A program made the translations under genes and the position numbers. 64,000 bases of DNA from the NCBI GenBank assembly GCA_021155965.1, contig JAJNBJ010000001.1:186001-250000 (forward strand), in the 5' to 3' direction. This DNA comes from Flavipsychrobacter sp. GTDB taxonomy: Bacteria > Bacteroidota > Bacteroidia > Chitinophagales > Chitinophagaceae. The first letter of the stretch is position 1; every line of letters begins with the position of its first letter. Below, piece after piece: positions 34,301 through 42,652 of this stretch. Under the pieces are notes generated by a model. That model saw only the letters and a list, made by a program, of their open reading frames with translations, was not told the DNA's origin and made no database searches.

Positions 34301-35882
34301 TCCGTCCAACCTGTATATAGCCCCCGGTATGGATACCATAATGCTTGTGGTTTCTAACACATATGGCTGCCGCGATACTGCATATGGCCATGTCAATATT
34401 TTTGGTTATGATGGGGCATTTACTTTCACACCAGACTCAGGTTGCGTGCCGCTAAATGTTCATTTTTATGCTATGACGCTTAATGTTCCCAGTATAATAT
34501 GGGATTTTGCAGACGGGAATACAAGCGCTGTATCGTTCACAGACACTATTTCACATAGATATTTACTGCCTGGGGCATATGTGCCCAAACTCATTTTGAG
34601 TGATGGCTCAGGCTGCCAGGCATCGAGTTTGGGTGATACCATAAAAGTAAATGAGGTAAAGTCTAACTTCCAGGTAAACCCAGTTTGTATAGGTGATACA
34701 TTCATGCTGGTTGATTCGTCGTGGAGCTACTGGTCGGTCATTACCAGCCTTAGCTGGGATGTGAACGGTATAACTAGTACGGTAGATTCTCCCAAATTCT
34801 TTATTAATGCAACAGGCACCTATTCTGCTAAGCTGGTTGCCACAGATGGATGGGGCTGCACTGCAACAGTCGTAAAAGATATAACCATTTATCCCTTACC
34901 CGTTATTACCGCCTGTGCCGATACCATTGTTTGCGTAGGGGACCCGGCACGGCTAACAGCTACGGGCGGGGTAAAATATAGCTGGAGCCCTGCCGCTACA
35001 CTCAGTTGCGCCACTTGCAACCCGGCAATGGCAACGCCTACCGAGGTAACGGTTTATACAGTTGTTGGTACAGATGTGCATGGTTGCTCAAACTTTGATT
35101 CAGTGATGGTCTCCCTGAAAACGCACACTGAAAGTGTTGCCCGCGGAGATACCGAAATATGTGATGGTGCGGTTGTGCAGCTCTCTGATTCTGGTGGCAC
35201 CAAGTATACATGGCTGCCGCCAACAGGCCTCAGCGACCCGCATAGCGCTACCCCGCTTGCCAACCCTCATTACTCTGTAAAGTACATGGCAATAGCTCAG
35301 GTGGGCAACTGCATACCCGATACGAATTTTGTAACAATTATCGTGCATCCCATACCAATTGTAGATGCCGGGCCCGACCAGATACTGCTTGCCGGGTCGG
35401 ATGCGCAGATAAATACGACGGGCAAGCATATCTATAAGTACATGTGGAGCAACCCTGAATCACTGAGTTGCGATACGTGTGCGCACCCATTGGCAACTAT
35501 GACGGTAACAACAACATATGTAGTAACTGTTTCTTCCGATTTTGGCTGTCTCAACTCAGACTCAATAACCATTCATCTGTACTGCGACGAGAGCCAGCTG
35601 TTTATTCCCAATGCATTCACACCTAACAATGATGGTGAAAACGATGTTTTCTATCCGCGTGGCAATGGTGTTAGTATAATAAGATCATTCCGTATTTATA
35701 ACCGCTGGGGCGAGTTATTGTTCGAGCGTTCCAATATCAGCATCAATGATGCGACCAATTCATGGGACGGTTCTTTCAAAGGTGGCGGCCCCAGGCCGGA
35801 TGTCTATGTTTATGTGGTTGATGCGCTGTGTGAAACGGGAGAACCTTTATTTATAAAAGGAGACGTAACTATAATCAGGTAA
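31320..35882 (+). CDS. Giant PKD-repeat surface protein with gliding-associated (type B) C-terminal domain
   Basis: This protein of about 1,520 residues has a signal peptide (1-25) and then roughly 14 tandem PKD domains. Their hallmark W-x-FGDG-x-T/S ... P-x-H-x-Y ... G-x-Y-x-V-x-L is clear in most copies, each about 85-95 residues with a conserved GC near the start. After two less regular Ig-like domains it ends in the gliding motility-associated type B sorting domain (IPNAFTPNNDGENDVFYP ... NRWGELLFER). It should be exported by the T9SS as a SprB-like adhesin. The downstream PorP/SprF-type gene, 7 nt away, is its likely partner. ATG 31320 is chosen over GTG 31311. Confidence 0.92.
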   Translation: MKLFTRYVVVVLFLFGITPYSALAVPVTANFTASSVTGCAPLVVSFTNTTTPMAGSTFDWDFGNGSGIVHLTHPSTSYITPGTYTCRLTAYNGSNTSVKTMTIIVKPAPIVSFTTSDSTICPNTSVTFTNTSIPNAPGPMTCTWNFGDGFGGSGNPVSHTYTASGFYNVTLSVTNSDGCVSSLTKPAHIQVYPLPAPYFTAATTRFCEPPGIAVFTNSTTGTGPFTYLWRFGDGGTSTTTNPTHTYAGVGSYPVTLKVTDGNGCTDSATIPSFIVVGSITAAFTSPATACINTAVTFTDASSTHLSQTWDYGGLGASYGVHGSFTFTTAGTYNVRLIIFDGFCYDTVTRSITILPGPTASFTISPTHPCPPPVAITYTGTAPAGTIVTWLYGDGTSGSGMTSTHTYWRRIVDTIKMIVVDGTTGCRDTVERIDTLFDMVHWITATPTSGCKPLTVNFTASKTTYMPDTTRAQPYPYPTTSYSWNFGDGSGLSTSPSPSHTYTLEGTYTVILTSVTSNGCTVYDTVTVHVGKPPIVTFTAAPTHLCYRNNLVTFTVTVVSGPADTFMWLFGDGTSDFVSGPVTTHHYIRPGFFTATVTPYYNGCPGPPYSWSTVITIDSPQAIIRDSIYCSPPRRVQFADSSLGDDTHTWYFGDGATSTLDHPLHDYPALSVYTVTLTTHNIASGCRDTARTIIDLRRPIVDFSTADTAICRDSIALFIPTVTGGTVTSFWWHSSGRSADSTVPYYLDTFHSVGIWPITLIWADQNGCRDTLVKPNYMLVSKPDARFTVSPASGCWPLTAVFTDASTGVTGTFRTAFAWDFGDGSSTFVTTPSVTHTFTSAGVFTPTFTVTDNVGCKDTVVSPSVTVWRPTAAFSATKLNPCRWDSTRFIDASINAVNYFWMFGDGGTSTLTSPWHQYYAPGAYTVRLVVTDSHGCTDTATYINYINVIEPVASFYMDDSVSICPPLFVHFYNTSTGGVFYNWWLGDGVTSTTPNPSNLYIAPGMDTIMLVVSNTYGCRDTAYGHVNIFGYDGAFTFTPDSGCVPLNVHFYAMTLNVPSIIWDFADGNTSAVSFTDTISHRYLLPGAYVPKLILSDGSGCQASSLGDTIKVNEVKSNFQVNPVCIGDTFMLVDSSWSYWSVITSLSWDVNGITSTVDSPKFFINATGTYSAKLVATDGWGCTATVVKDITIYPLPVITACADTIVCVGDPARLTATGGVKYSWSPAATLSCATCNPAMATPTEVTVYTVVGTDVHGCSNFDSVMVSLKTHTESVARGDTEICDGAVVQLSDSGGTKYTWLPPTGLSDPHSATPLANPHYSVKYMAIAQVGNCIPDTNFVTIIVHPIPIVDAGPDQILLAGSDAQINTTGKHIYKYMWSNPESLSCDTCAHPLATMTVTTTYVVTVSSDFGCLNSDSITIHLYCDESQLFIPNAFTPNNDGENDVFYPRGNGVSIIRSFRIYNRWGELLFERSNISINDATNSWDGSFKGGGPRPDVYVYVVDALCETGEPLFIKGDVTIIR

Positions 35883-35889
35883 GAGGCGT

Positions 35890-36930
35890 ATGAAAAAGAT
35901 GAAAACTATTATATCGTGTGCATTAATTGCATTATTTATTTGCCCTGTCATTGGGTTGGCACAGGCCGATATCCACTTTTCCCAGTTTTATGAAACCTCT
36001 GTATTGCGCAACCCTGCATTGACGGGAGTATTCAGCGATGATTATAAAGTGGGTGCTTATTACCGTAACCAATGGAGCAGTATTTCCAATCCTTACAGTA
36101 CCTTTCTTGTTAGTGCCGAGACACATTTCCCTGTAAGCAATACATCGGAGGATTTTTTGAGTATTGGCCTGTTAGGATATTATGACAAAGCCGGCAGCTT
36201 AGACCAGAAGATCACTTGTGCTTACCCGGCCATTAATTACAATAAATCGCTTGATCCCGATCACAATACATTTATTTCATTCGGTTTCACCGGAGGATAT
36301 ATGCAATATAGCTATGATCCAAACAAAGCAACATTCAATAACCAGTACGTTGGCGGGAAGTATAGTCCGTTGAACCCCAGCAATGAAAACTTACCCCGGG
36401 CAAAAATGAATTTGTGGGATATTGGTGCAGGTATCAATTTCAACACCAGCAGGGGAGAAAACCATGATATGACCTATGTGATAGGCATATCAGGTTATCA
36501 CTTTACCCAGCCTAAGTTTTCATACTACCAATCGCCGGAGATAAAACACAATATGCGCCTGAACGGTAATGCAGCTGTAAGCGGCATACTCACAGATATG
36601 ATCACCTTCCAGGCGCATGCCAACTATGCCATGCAGGGCACGTACAGCGAGTTGATATTTGGTGGTATCGTGAACTGTACGAGGCAAACAAGCGGGGTGA
36701 GTGATATTTTCGTTATTTCAGGCGGGTTGTTCTACCGTTTCCAGGATGCGATCGTACCTGTAGTGAAAATAAAATATACAAGCTGGGCTATTGGTATCAG
36801 TTACGATGTGAATGTTTCCAGCTTAAAGGATGCCAGCCAAATGCAGGGCGGGTATGAATTTACACTCAATCATACCGGAAACTTTGGTGACAAAGGCATG
36901 CAGAAGAAAACGGTTTGCCCGAAATTCTAA
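35890..36930 (+). CDS. PorP/SprF-family type IX secretion membrane protein
   Basis: This 346-residue outer-membrane beta-barrel protein has a signal peptide (1-25) and the PorP/SprF hallmark ADIHFSQFYETSVLRNPALTG at the mature N-terminus, followed by GAYYRNQWSSI and repeated amphipathic strands. Family members help deliver type B-domain substrates such as SprB to the surface. The gene starts 7 nt after the PKD adhesin gene and is almost certainly co-transcribed and specific to it. Confidence 0.93.
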   Translation: MKKMKTIISCALIALFICPVIGLAQADIHFSQFYETSVLRNPALTGVFSDDYKVGAYYRNQWSSISNPYSTFLVSAETHFPVSNTSEDFLSIGLLGYYDKAGSLDQKITCAYPAINYNKSLDPDHNTFISFGFTGGYMQYSYDPNKATFNNQYVGGKYSPLNPSNENLPRAKMNLWDIGAGINFNTSRGENHDMTYVIGISGYHFTQPKFSYYQSPEIKHNMRLNGNAAVSGILTDMITFQAHANYAMQGTYSELIFGGIVNCTRQTSGVSDIFVISGGLFYRFQDAIVPVVKIKYTSWAIGISYDVNVSSLKDASQMQGGYEFTLNHTGNFGDKGMQKKTVCPKF

Positions 36931-37016
36931 TAGTCGTTTGCCTGCCATAAACTGTATTCACCTGCCCTTTCATTACGCTTACCGAATTAAGGTTTCCTGC
37001 TGGATCATTACACTAA

Positions 37017-37024
37017 TAGCTTTG
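37017..37024 (+). promoter_or_regulatory. -7 promoter element of the small membrane protein gene
   Basis: TAGCTTTG matches TAnnTTTG, 15 nt before the ATG at 37040. Confidence 0.5.
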
Positions 37025-37039
37025 GGTAAATTATCAGTT

Positions 37040-37288
37040 ATGAAAAGAAAGATATTTAAATTCTGCACTTTCCTTATTGTTATTGTCGCGCTCGGCTTTC
37101 TCCTCATTAGCGGGGTAGTAATGCTATTGTGGAATTATACTTTAACGGTGCTCTTTAATATCAGTGCGATCACGCTTTGGCAGGCTGCGGGGATATTATT
37201 GCTGGCTAAGATATTGCTTGGTGGGCATAGGAGGTGGAGAAGGCACCGCGAGTGTAGTGAGAATCGTTACTATATACGATGTAAATGA
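37040..37288 (+). CDS. Small two-helix membrane protein
   Basis: This 82-residue protein has two hydrophobic helices (about 8-30 and 40-60). The second contains ITLWQAAGILLLAKILLGG, and a short basic tail (HRRWRRHRE) follows. Proteins with this W-x-Q-x-x-G-x-LLL pattern are frequent in Bacteroidota and unassigned. The ATG at 37040 follows a promoter element; a longer frame would begin inside the PorP/SprF gene and is rejected. Confidence 0.8.
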   Translation: MKRKIFKFCTFLIVIVALGFLLISGVVMLLWNYTLTVLFNISAITLWQAAGILLLAKILLGGHRRWRRHRECSENRYYIRCK

Positions 37289-37310
37289 ATACATTCTGTA
37301 CAATGTGCAA

Positions 37311-37352
37311 AAACCGGCTGTTCTTTTTGTGAACAACCGGTTTATAATAAAG
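37311..37352 (+). terminator. Hairpin after the small membrane protein gene
   Basis: AAACCGGCTGTTC pairs with GAACAACCGGTTT (12 of 13 bp) around a 7-nt loop. The T-run is short (TTTATAAT), so termination efficiency is uncertain. Confidence 0.6.
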
Positions 37353-37493
37353 GTAAATAAGTATAGTAATAAGGAGTTTGAATAAAATAACCATTTATAG
37401 GGGCTGCTGTGGTAGAGCAGTTTCTCTGCCTCAGTAATTAAGACAGCAGATAGGGTGAATAAGGTTGGGTGGATTATTAACTTAAAATCAAAA

Positions 37494-38342
37494 CTAACGT
37501 TGATAAGTCACTCCAAACTGCTTCCAGGTCTTTGTAGTCTGGTAATAATATTGGTTTGGGTCCTGCGATGAGGGTTGGGTATTTATATTTGCTGCATTGC
37601 GGTTCTGGTTATTATTGCCTGCAGCTCCGCCAACATTGGACATACTGCTGTTGTCGCCGCCGCTGGTTTTTGTTGCTTTTTTAAAGCCATGTACGGTGTA
37701 ACAAACACTGATCGGCCTGCTGGCAATTGAAGAAGAAATGGAGTCTATGCCATATATAGCTTTGAATGGTATGGCCGCTTCCCAAACAAATTGCTTGTAC
37801 TCATCCATCCGTGCCTTTACTTTTACGCCGCATGGCAGCGTTTGTGAAACCATATACCCGCCATTGCAACCCGCAAAACCTTCAAGCGAAAATTGCCCTG
37901 CATGCTGCATCATCCTGTTTATCCTGTTCTCTGATTGTTTCATAGCCATCTGCGACCTGCTCTCATGTATATTATCAATATCGATCGGTTCATTGTCGTT
38001 TTGCATGGGGTAATTGATAAAGAACTGCGGGTCTTTCCGGCCATGCGTATCTATGGATATAGTTAACCCCTGTTTCAGTATTTTATATAATGTGCGTTCA
38101 TCGCCCGATTCCATGGTCACGTATAAATTCCTGGTATCGTTTGATGTAGCATAGGCGATCTTTGCATCAGCATCGTAACTTGGGTATGGCGATGGCCAGT
38201 CTTTGCTATCACCATCAATAGTTATGGGTGTAGCCTGCCAGGTGCCGGCAAGGGTGTTTTTTGAGTTGCCCCCTTTCTTTGAAGTGCTACATGACAATAT
38301 GAGCACAGAAGTAATGAAGCAAATAATGAAATTATTTTTCAT
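37494..38342 (-). CDS. Lipoprotein with a CBM9-like beta domain
   Basis: This 282-residue protein has a lipoprotein signal with Cys18 (LILSC). The N-terminal half of the mature chain resembles carbohydrate-binding module 9 / DOMON-like domains: TIDGDSKDWPSPYPSYDADAKIAYATSNDTRNLYVTM followed by KQGLTISIDTHGRKDPQ. The C-terminus is Asn/Gly/Gln-rich and probably disordered. A role in sugar or surface binding is suggested by fold resemblance only. It starts 3 nt after the M3 peptidase gene ends, so both are probably one operon. Confidence 0.75.
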   Translation of the reverse strand: MKNNFIICFITSVLILSCSTSKKGGNSKNTLAGTWQATPITIDGDSKDWPSPYPSYDADAKIAYATSNDTRNLYVTMESGDERTLYKILKQGLTISIDTHGRKDPQFFINYPMQNDNEPIDIDNIHESRSQMAMKQSENRINRMMQHAGQFSLEGFAGCNGGYMVSQTLPCGVKVKARMDEYKQFVWEAAIPFKAIYGIDSISSSIASRPISVCYTVHGFKKATKTSGGDNSSMSNVGGAAGNNNQNRNAANINTQPSSQDPNQYYYQTTKTWKQFGVTYQR

Positions 38343-38345
38343 GGA

Positions 38346-40076
38346 TTATTGCACTCCTTTTTCTTTCAGTATTGGTGTTACAAAATCTGCAAGCTCTTTA
38401 ATGTATGCAGGGGAAAAATCAAATTTAATGCCTGCCGTTGAATAGAGCTCTTTCAGTGTTTTGGTGTAGCCAAGGCTGAGGGCATTCATATAATTATTGA
38501 GTGCCTGTTCTTTTTTCTGCCGGTATTGCCGCCACATGGCTATGGCGCCAAGTTGTGCTATACCATATTCTATATAATAGAAAGGAACCTCGAACAGGTG
38601 CAACTGTTTTTGCCAGAAATTGGTACGGTATCTTTCAAAACCACTCCAGTCGGTGATACCTGTTGAAAATTCATTTAATATTTCCAGCCATGCAGCTTCA
38701 CGCTGAGCTATTGTATGGCCGGGATTGGTATATAGCCAGTGCTGGTATTTATCTATGGTGGCTATCCATGGCAATACACTGATAACACGTTCCATCTCTT
38801 CCAACTGGGCGCGCTGCAGTTCTTTTTCATCGCTGAAGAACACATCCCAATGCTCCATGGTGAAAAGTTCCATACTCATGCTTGCCAGTTCGGCAATCTC
38901 CATTGGGTATTCCTTAAATGCAGATAATGGTAATGGATGAGACAGGAACGAATGTACCGCATGGCCGCCCTCATGCATCATAGTGATGACATCGCCCATG
39001 GTACCTGCAGCATTCATAAAGATGAACGGTACCCCTGTCTCTGCCAGCGGACAGTTGTAGCCACCCGGTGCTTTGCCCTTGCGGCTGTCCAGGTCCAGGC
39101 GGTTCATTTGCTGCATAGTTTGCAGGCAACCGCTGAAGAAAGGCTGCAACCTGCTAAATACTTCAATGGCTTTTGCATTTAGTTCTTTACCATCCTTAAA
39201 AGGGTGTAATGGTTCTGTACCTATCGGCTCAGCATCGCTATCCCATGGGCGCATCTTATCTACCCCAAGGCGTTGCTGCCTATGTTTGATGAGCATTGCC
39301 TGTAAGGGCAATATATGTTCATGCACAGCGGCATGAAAAGCAAAACAATCATCAACAGAATAATCGAACCTGCCGAGCTCACGGAATTTATAATCCCTAT
39401 AATTGTCAAAGCCGGCATTTTTGGCAACCTGCTGGCGTAAGGTAAGCAGTTTATCGAATAGCTCATTTAGTTTGTCCTTATCCTGCAGACGACGAGTAGC
39501 CACCTTGGTAAATACAGATTCGCGTAGCATCCTGTCGGGACTATGCAGGAACTTTACGGCTTGTTGTAATGTATATTCCTTGCCATCCACTTCCACGCTC
39601 ATGGCGCCTGAGATGGCGCCATACTGCTGTGCCAGCACACTCAGCTCAGCCTGTAAAGGCACATTCTCATCACGGTACAGCTTCACGGCATTATCTACAC
39701 TGCGCAAATAGGGGAAGAATAAATTATTATCCAGCTCTTTGGTGAAAGGACAAGCCAGCAGTTTCTTGTTTAATTCAAAACCATATGGCTTCATCTTTGG
39801 CTCAATCTCCATGCAGAAATAGGTAAAGGCTGCTTCGATCTCTTTATTGGTGGTGTCACAGGTCATATTGATCTGGCGCCAGCAGGCATCTTCACTGATC
39901 ACAGCTTCCAGTTCGCTGATATCACCCAGCCATTTTAGCAGGTCTTCTTTATTATTGATCGCTCTTGTTTGTAATTCCTCAAAGTAGGGTTGCAGTTTTT
40001 CCCAATCAGTAACTTTAAAATCTGCGGGTAAGAATTTCCTTTCTTTTTGCTGTAGTGGTTCAAATGCTCTGCTCAT
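38346..40076 (-). CDS. M3-family oligoendopeptidase (PepF-like)
   Basis: This 576-residue zinc metallopeptidase has the active-site motif HExGH in MMHEGGHAVHSFL, with the third ligand Glu in MEIAELASMSMELF about 25 residues on. The C-terminal QLGAIAMWRQYRQKKEQAL and YTKTLKELYSTAGIKFDFS segments match oligoendopeptidase F-type proteins. There is no signal peptide; it would degrade short peptides in the cytoplasm. It is the upstream gene of a pair with the CBM9-like lipoprotein. Confidence 0.94.
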   Translation of the reverse strand: MSRAFEPLQQKERKFLPADFKVTDWEKLQPYFEELQTRAINNKEDLLKWLGDISELEAVISEDACWRQINMTCDTTNKEIEAAFTYFCMEIEPKMKPYGFELNKKLLACPFTKELDNNLFFPYLRSVDNAVKLYRDENVPLQAELSVLAQQYGAISGAMSVEVDGKEYTLQQAVKFLHSPDRMLRESVFTKVATRRLQDKDKLNELFDKLLTLRQQVAKNAGFDNYRDYKFRELGRFDYSVDDCFAFHAAVHEHILPLQAMLIKHRQQRLGVDKMRPWDSDAEPIGTEPLHPFKDGKELNAKAIEVFSRLQPFFSGCLQTMQQMNRLDLDSRKGKAPGGYNCPLAETGVPFIFMNAAGTMGDVITMMHEGGHAVHSFLSHPLPLSAFKEYPMEIAELASMSMELFTMEHWDVFFSDEKELQRAQLEEMERVISVLPWIATIDKYQHWLYTNPGHTIAQREAAWLEILNEFSTGITDWSGFERYRTNFWQKQLHLFEVPFYYIEYGIAQLGAIAMWRQYRQKKEQALNNYMNALSLGYTKTLKELYSTAGIKFDFSPAYIKELADFVTPILKEKGVQ

Positions 40077-40376
40077 TCAAGTAAAATTTTCAAGGTGCAA
40101 AATACGGTTACTCTATAAAGTAAACGGCTTAATTTTTCATTTTAACTATCCATATATAAATTCTGTTCCAATGTGTCTGGCTAAGTTATTGAATTGATGA
40201 ATTGTTGTAATGTAAAAGCGTAAAAACCCGGAAAACATTTATTGAATATGATTAAAAAATTGGCACATAATATTGATTATCAGGCTTCAAAATAATTAAA
40301 ATATTAATTCCAATTATATCTATAAAACTGATGGATGGCAACAAGAAAACCATTTCTTTCCTAGCGTTCCAGATGT

Positions 40377-40384
40377 TACATTTG
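40377..40384 (+). promoter_or_regulatory. -7 promoter element of the candidate small RNA
   Basis: TACATTTG matches TAnnTTTG and lies about 34 nt before an orphan intrinsic terminator on the same strand. Confidence 0.45.
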
Positions 40385-40390
40385 TATCAA

Positions 40391-40451
40391 GTTGTGAATT
40401 TAATGGGTTAGTAAGTAGAGCTGCAGGATTCTTCCCGCGGCTCTTTTTTTT
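40391..40451 (+). ncRNA. Candidate ~60-nt small RNA upstream of radA
   Basis: A -7 element (40377-40384) and an intrinsic terminator (40418-40451) bracket about 60 nt with no usable reading frame. No plus-strand gene ends within the preceding 3.1 kb, so the terminator must belong to a transcript that begins inside this intergenic region. The transcript start is estimated from the promoter, and it matches no RNA family I recognise. Confidence 0.4.
40418..40451 (+). terminator. Orphan intrinsic terminator
   Basis: GAGCTGC (40418-40424) pairs with GCGGCTC (40437-40443), including one T-G pair, and eight T follow. It is 147 bp before radA and not downstream of any recognised gene. Confidence 0.75.
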
Positions 40452-40597
40452 GTCTTAAACCGTAAGGATTTCCTCAATTCGGTTGACTATTTTTCACCGC
40501 ACCAATTTGTGGGTAAGTTCCATCTGCAAAATAATTTTTCGTCACGCAATGATTTTACCTTTAGAACAAAATAACTCCCTTTAGGGTTGGGGCGATT

Positions 40598-41971
40598 ATG
40601 GCAAAAACAAAAACAGCTTTCTTCTGCCAGCAATGTGGTTACGAAACACCGAAGTGGACGGGCAAGTGTCCGTCATGCGGTGCGTGGAATTCTTTTGTGG
40701 AAGAAGTAGTGCAGCGAGACGACAAAACAAAACCCGATGCCATAGCCTGGGATGATAACGGCAAAGAGCAACGCAAAGCCCATCGACTGGATGATGTGGT
40801 GCATGCGCAGGAGATACGCATGCAGTCGCCCGACAGCGAGCTGAACCGTGTGCTGGGCGGCGGGCTGGTGCCGGGCTCTGTGGTGTTGGTGGCCGGTGAT
40901 CCGGGAATAGGGAAGAGCACCCTTTTCCTGCAATGTGCGCTGCAATGGAAAAATATTACAACGCTATATGTATCGGGCGAAGAAAGCGCACAGCAGATAA
41001 AACTGCGTGCCGACCGCATTGGTATAAAAAATAACAATCTCTACCTGCTCACGGCAACAGCAACCGATACCATCTTCCAGGAAATAAAAAAGCTGAAGCC
41101 CAACCTGCTCATCATAGACTCAATACAAACATTGGAATCGCCATATGTAGAGTCGGCATCAGGGAGTGTATCTCAGGTGAGGGAGTGCGCGGCAGAACTG
41201 CAGCGTTTTGCCAAAGCAAGTGGCATACCTGTTTGCATTATTGGCCATATAACTAAAGATGGTGCTATAGCCGGGCCAAAGGTGCTGGAGCATATGGTGG
41301 ATACAGTACTACAGTTTGAGGGAGACCGCCACTATGCCTACCGTATATTAAGAACATTAAAGAACCGTTTCGGTTCCACATCAGAACTCGGTATATATGA
41401 AATGGTGACCGGCGGCATGCGCCCCGTGAGCAATCCATCTGAACTTTTACTGTCCCAGCACGATGAGCCGCTGAGCGGCATAGCCATTGCTGCCACAATG
41501 GAAGCATCCCGCCCGCTGATGATAGAGGTGCAGGCGCTGGTGACAACTGCAGTATATGGTACCCCCCAGCGCACGGTTAGCGGACTTGACCTGCGCCGCC
41601 TGCAACTACTATTAGCTGTATTGGAAAAGCGAGGCGGTTTCCATTTTGGCTCAAAGGATGTATTTGTAAATATAGCCGGGGGTATAAAAGTGGAAGACCC
41701 ATCAATAGAACTGGCGGTGGTGTGCGCTCTTCTTTCCTCATATGAAGACAGAGCCCTGCCATCTAACATATGCCTGGTAGGGGAGATAGGCCTGAGCGGA
41801 GAAATTCGTGCGGTGAACAGAATAGACCAGCGCATAGCTGAAGCGAGCAAACTGGGTATGGATGTGATCTTCATACCCAAAGCCAACGCCAAAGGCCTCG
41901 ACAAGAACAATTACCCGATACAGCTCAAGACCGTGAACAAGGTGGAGGATGTGTATAAGATGTTGTTTTAG
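40598..41971 (+). CDS. radA: DNA repair protein RadA
   Basis: This 457-residue RecA-related ATPase has the N-terminal zinc finger CQQCGYETPKWTGKCPSCG (residues 10-28), Walker A GDPGIGKST (100-108), the RadA-specific KNRFG motif in LKNRFGSTSELGIYEM and a C-terminal Lon-protease-like domain (about 290-457). It promotes branch migration during recombinational repair. Length and motifs are complete. Confidence 0.97.
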   Translation: MAKTKTAFFCQQCGYETPKWTGKCPSCGAWNSFVEEVVQRDDKTKPDAIAWDDNGKEQRKAHRLDDVVHAQEIRMQSPDSELNRVLGGGLVPGSVVLVAGDPGIGKSTLFLQCALQWKNITTLYVSGEESAQQIKLRADRIGIKNNNLYLLTATATDTIFQEIKKLKPNLLIIDSIQTLESPYVESASGSVSQVRECAAELQRFAKASGIPVCIIGHITKDGAIAGPKVLEHMVDTVLQFEGDRHYAYRILRTLKNRFGSTSELGIYEMVTGGMRPVSNPSELLLSQHDEPLSGIAIAATMEASRPLMIEVQALVTTAVYGTPQRTVSGLDLRRLQLLLAVLEKRGGFHFGSKDVFVNIAGGIKVEDPSIELAVVCALLSSYEDRALPSNICLVGEIGLSGEIRAVNRIDQRIAEASKLGMDVIFIPKANAKGLDKNNYPIQLKTVNKVEDVYKMLF

Positions 41972-41977
41972 AGAAAA

Positions 41978-42463
41978 TTAAGCTTCACCATTTACCATTA
42001 GATCATAACACTGTCCCTTAGTGAGGTTAATCATTAGGTTAAAATAGCAATTGCCGCCGTCTTCTACAGATACAATTTCTTTTTTGTAATTAGATAAGGT
42101 ATGACAGAAGCAATTTACACACAAAAGCTTCTCTCCGCTGAGTGATTTTTTTACAACATATTGTCGTTTATATTTTTCAACACGAATTATAAAGTTGTCT
42201 ATTTTTATTTGAGGGTTTTTTTTCTTTAATTCATTATATCTCTTTTCTGCGCCAAAATTGTAATCATCAATACACTTTCGTAAAAGGTGTTCAATGAGAG
42301 TTAACTCTAATTGAGTTAAAACAGAACTCACTGATTTTTTTGGGAAGGAACCAAATGAACCTGATTTGTCATAAAGCACTACAAAATTTGGCGTATCGGT
42401 ATGCTGGGCGGATACTTGGATTGCCCAAAGTACAATCAACAAAACGAGAATTATCCGCTTCAT
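41978..42463 (-). CDS. Secreted protein of unknown function
   Basis: This 161-residue protein has a signal peptide (residues 1-19, ending VSAQ). The mature chain is lysine- and cysteine-containing (LLCVNCFCHTLSNYKKEI, GNCYFNLMINLTKGQCYD) and helical in its middle. I do not recognise it. It starts 12 nt after the stop of the 58-aa basic protein gene, in an AT-rich patch (around 30-35% GC by eye), and so may belong to the same acquired group. Confidence 0.7.
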   Translation of the reverse strand: MKRIILVLLIVLWAIQVSAQHTDTPNFVVLYDKSGSFGSFPKKSVSSVLTQLELTLIEHLLRKCIDDYNFGAEKRYNELKKKNPQIKIDNFIIRVEKYKRQYVVKKSLSGEKLLCVNCFCHTLSNYKKEIVSVEDGGNCYFNLMINLTKGQCYDLMVNGEA

Positions 42464-42475
42464 AAATAATAAGAG

Positions 42476-42652
42476 CTAGGCCAACGTTTTTTTTCGTTTT
42501 ATAGTACGCTTTTTAGTTGCGGGGCGTTTTGCTGCCTTTGCTTTCTGAGATTTAATAAAGTCACTTATAGCTTTCGCTTCTTCGGCGGTTAAAGACCTAC
42601 CTTGTTCGCCAATAAAATCAACGTCTAATTCATTTTTTCTATTTTTCCTCAT
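42476..42652 (-). CDS. 58-residue basic protein coupled to a GNAT-like gene
   Basis: The frame reads MRKNRKNELDVDFIGEQG, then a helical SLTAEEAKAISDFIKSQKAK, then a very basic tail rich in Lys and Arg (KRPATKKRTIKRKKTLA). Its ATG overlaps the stop of the upstream GNAT-like gene by 4 nt (ATGA), which strongly supports translation. The size, basic tail and coupling to a GNAT-like protein resemble toxin-antitoxin or regulator pairs, but the order (small gene second) is not the usual one. A nucleic-acid-binding role is inferred from charge only. Confidence 0.7.
   Translation of the reverse strand: MRKNRKNELDVDFIGEQGRSLTAEEAKAISDFIKSQKAKAAKRPATKKRTIKRKKTLA

Larger units (their letters stand above)
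40077..40597. other. 521-bp divergent intergenic region with an orphan terminator
   Basis: This gap lies between the M3 peptidase gene (minus) and radA (plus). The first 290 bp are AT-rich with no structure seen. The part at 40377-40451 holds a -7 element followed by an intrinsic terminator with no protein gene between them. The last 140 bp should carry the radA promoter, for which no exact TAnnTTTG was found. Confidence 0.6.
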
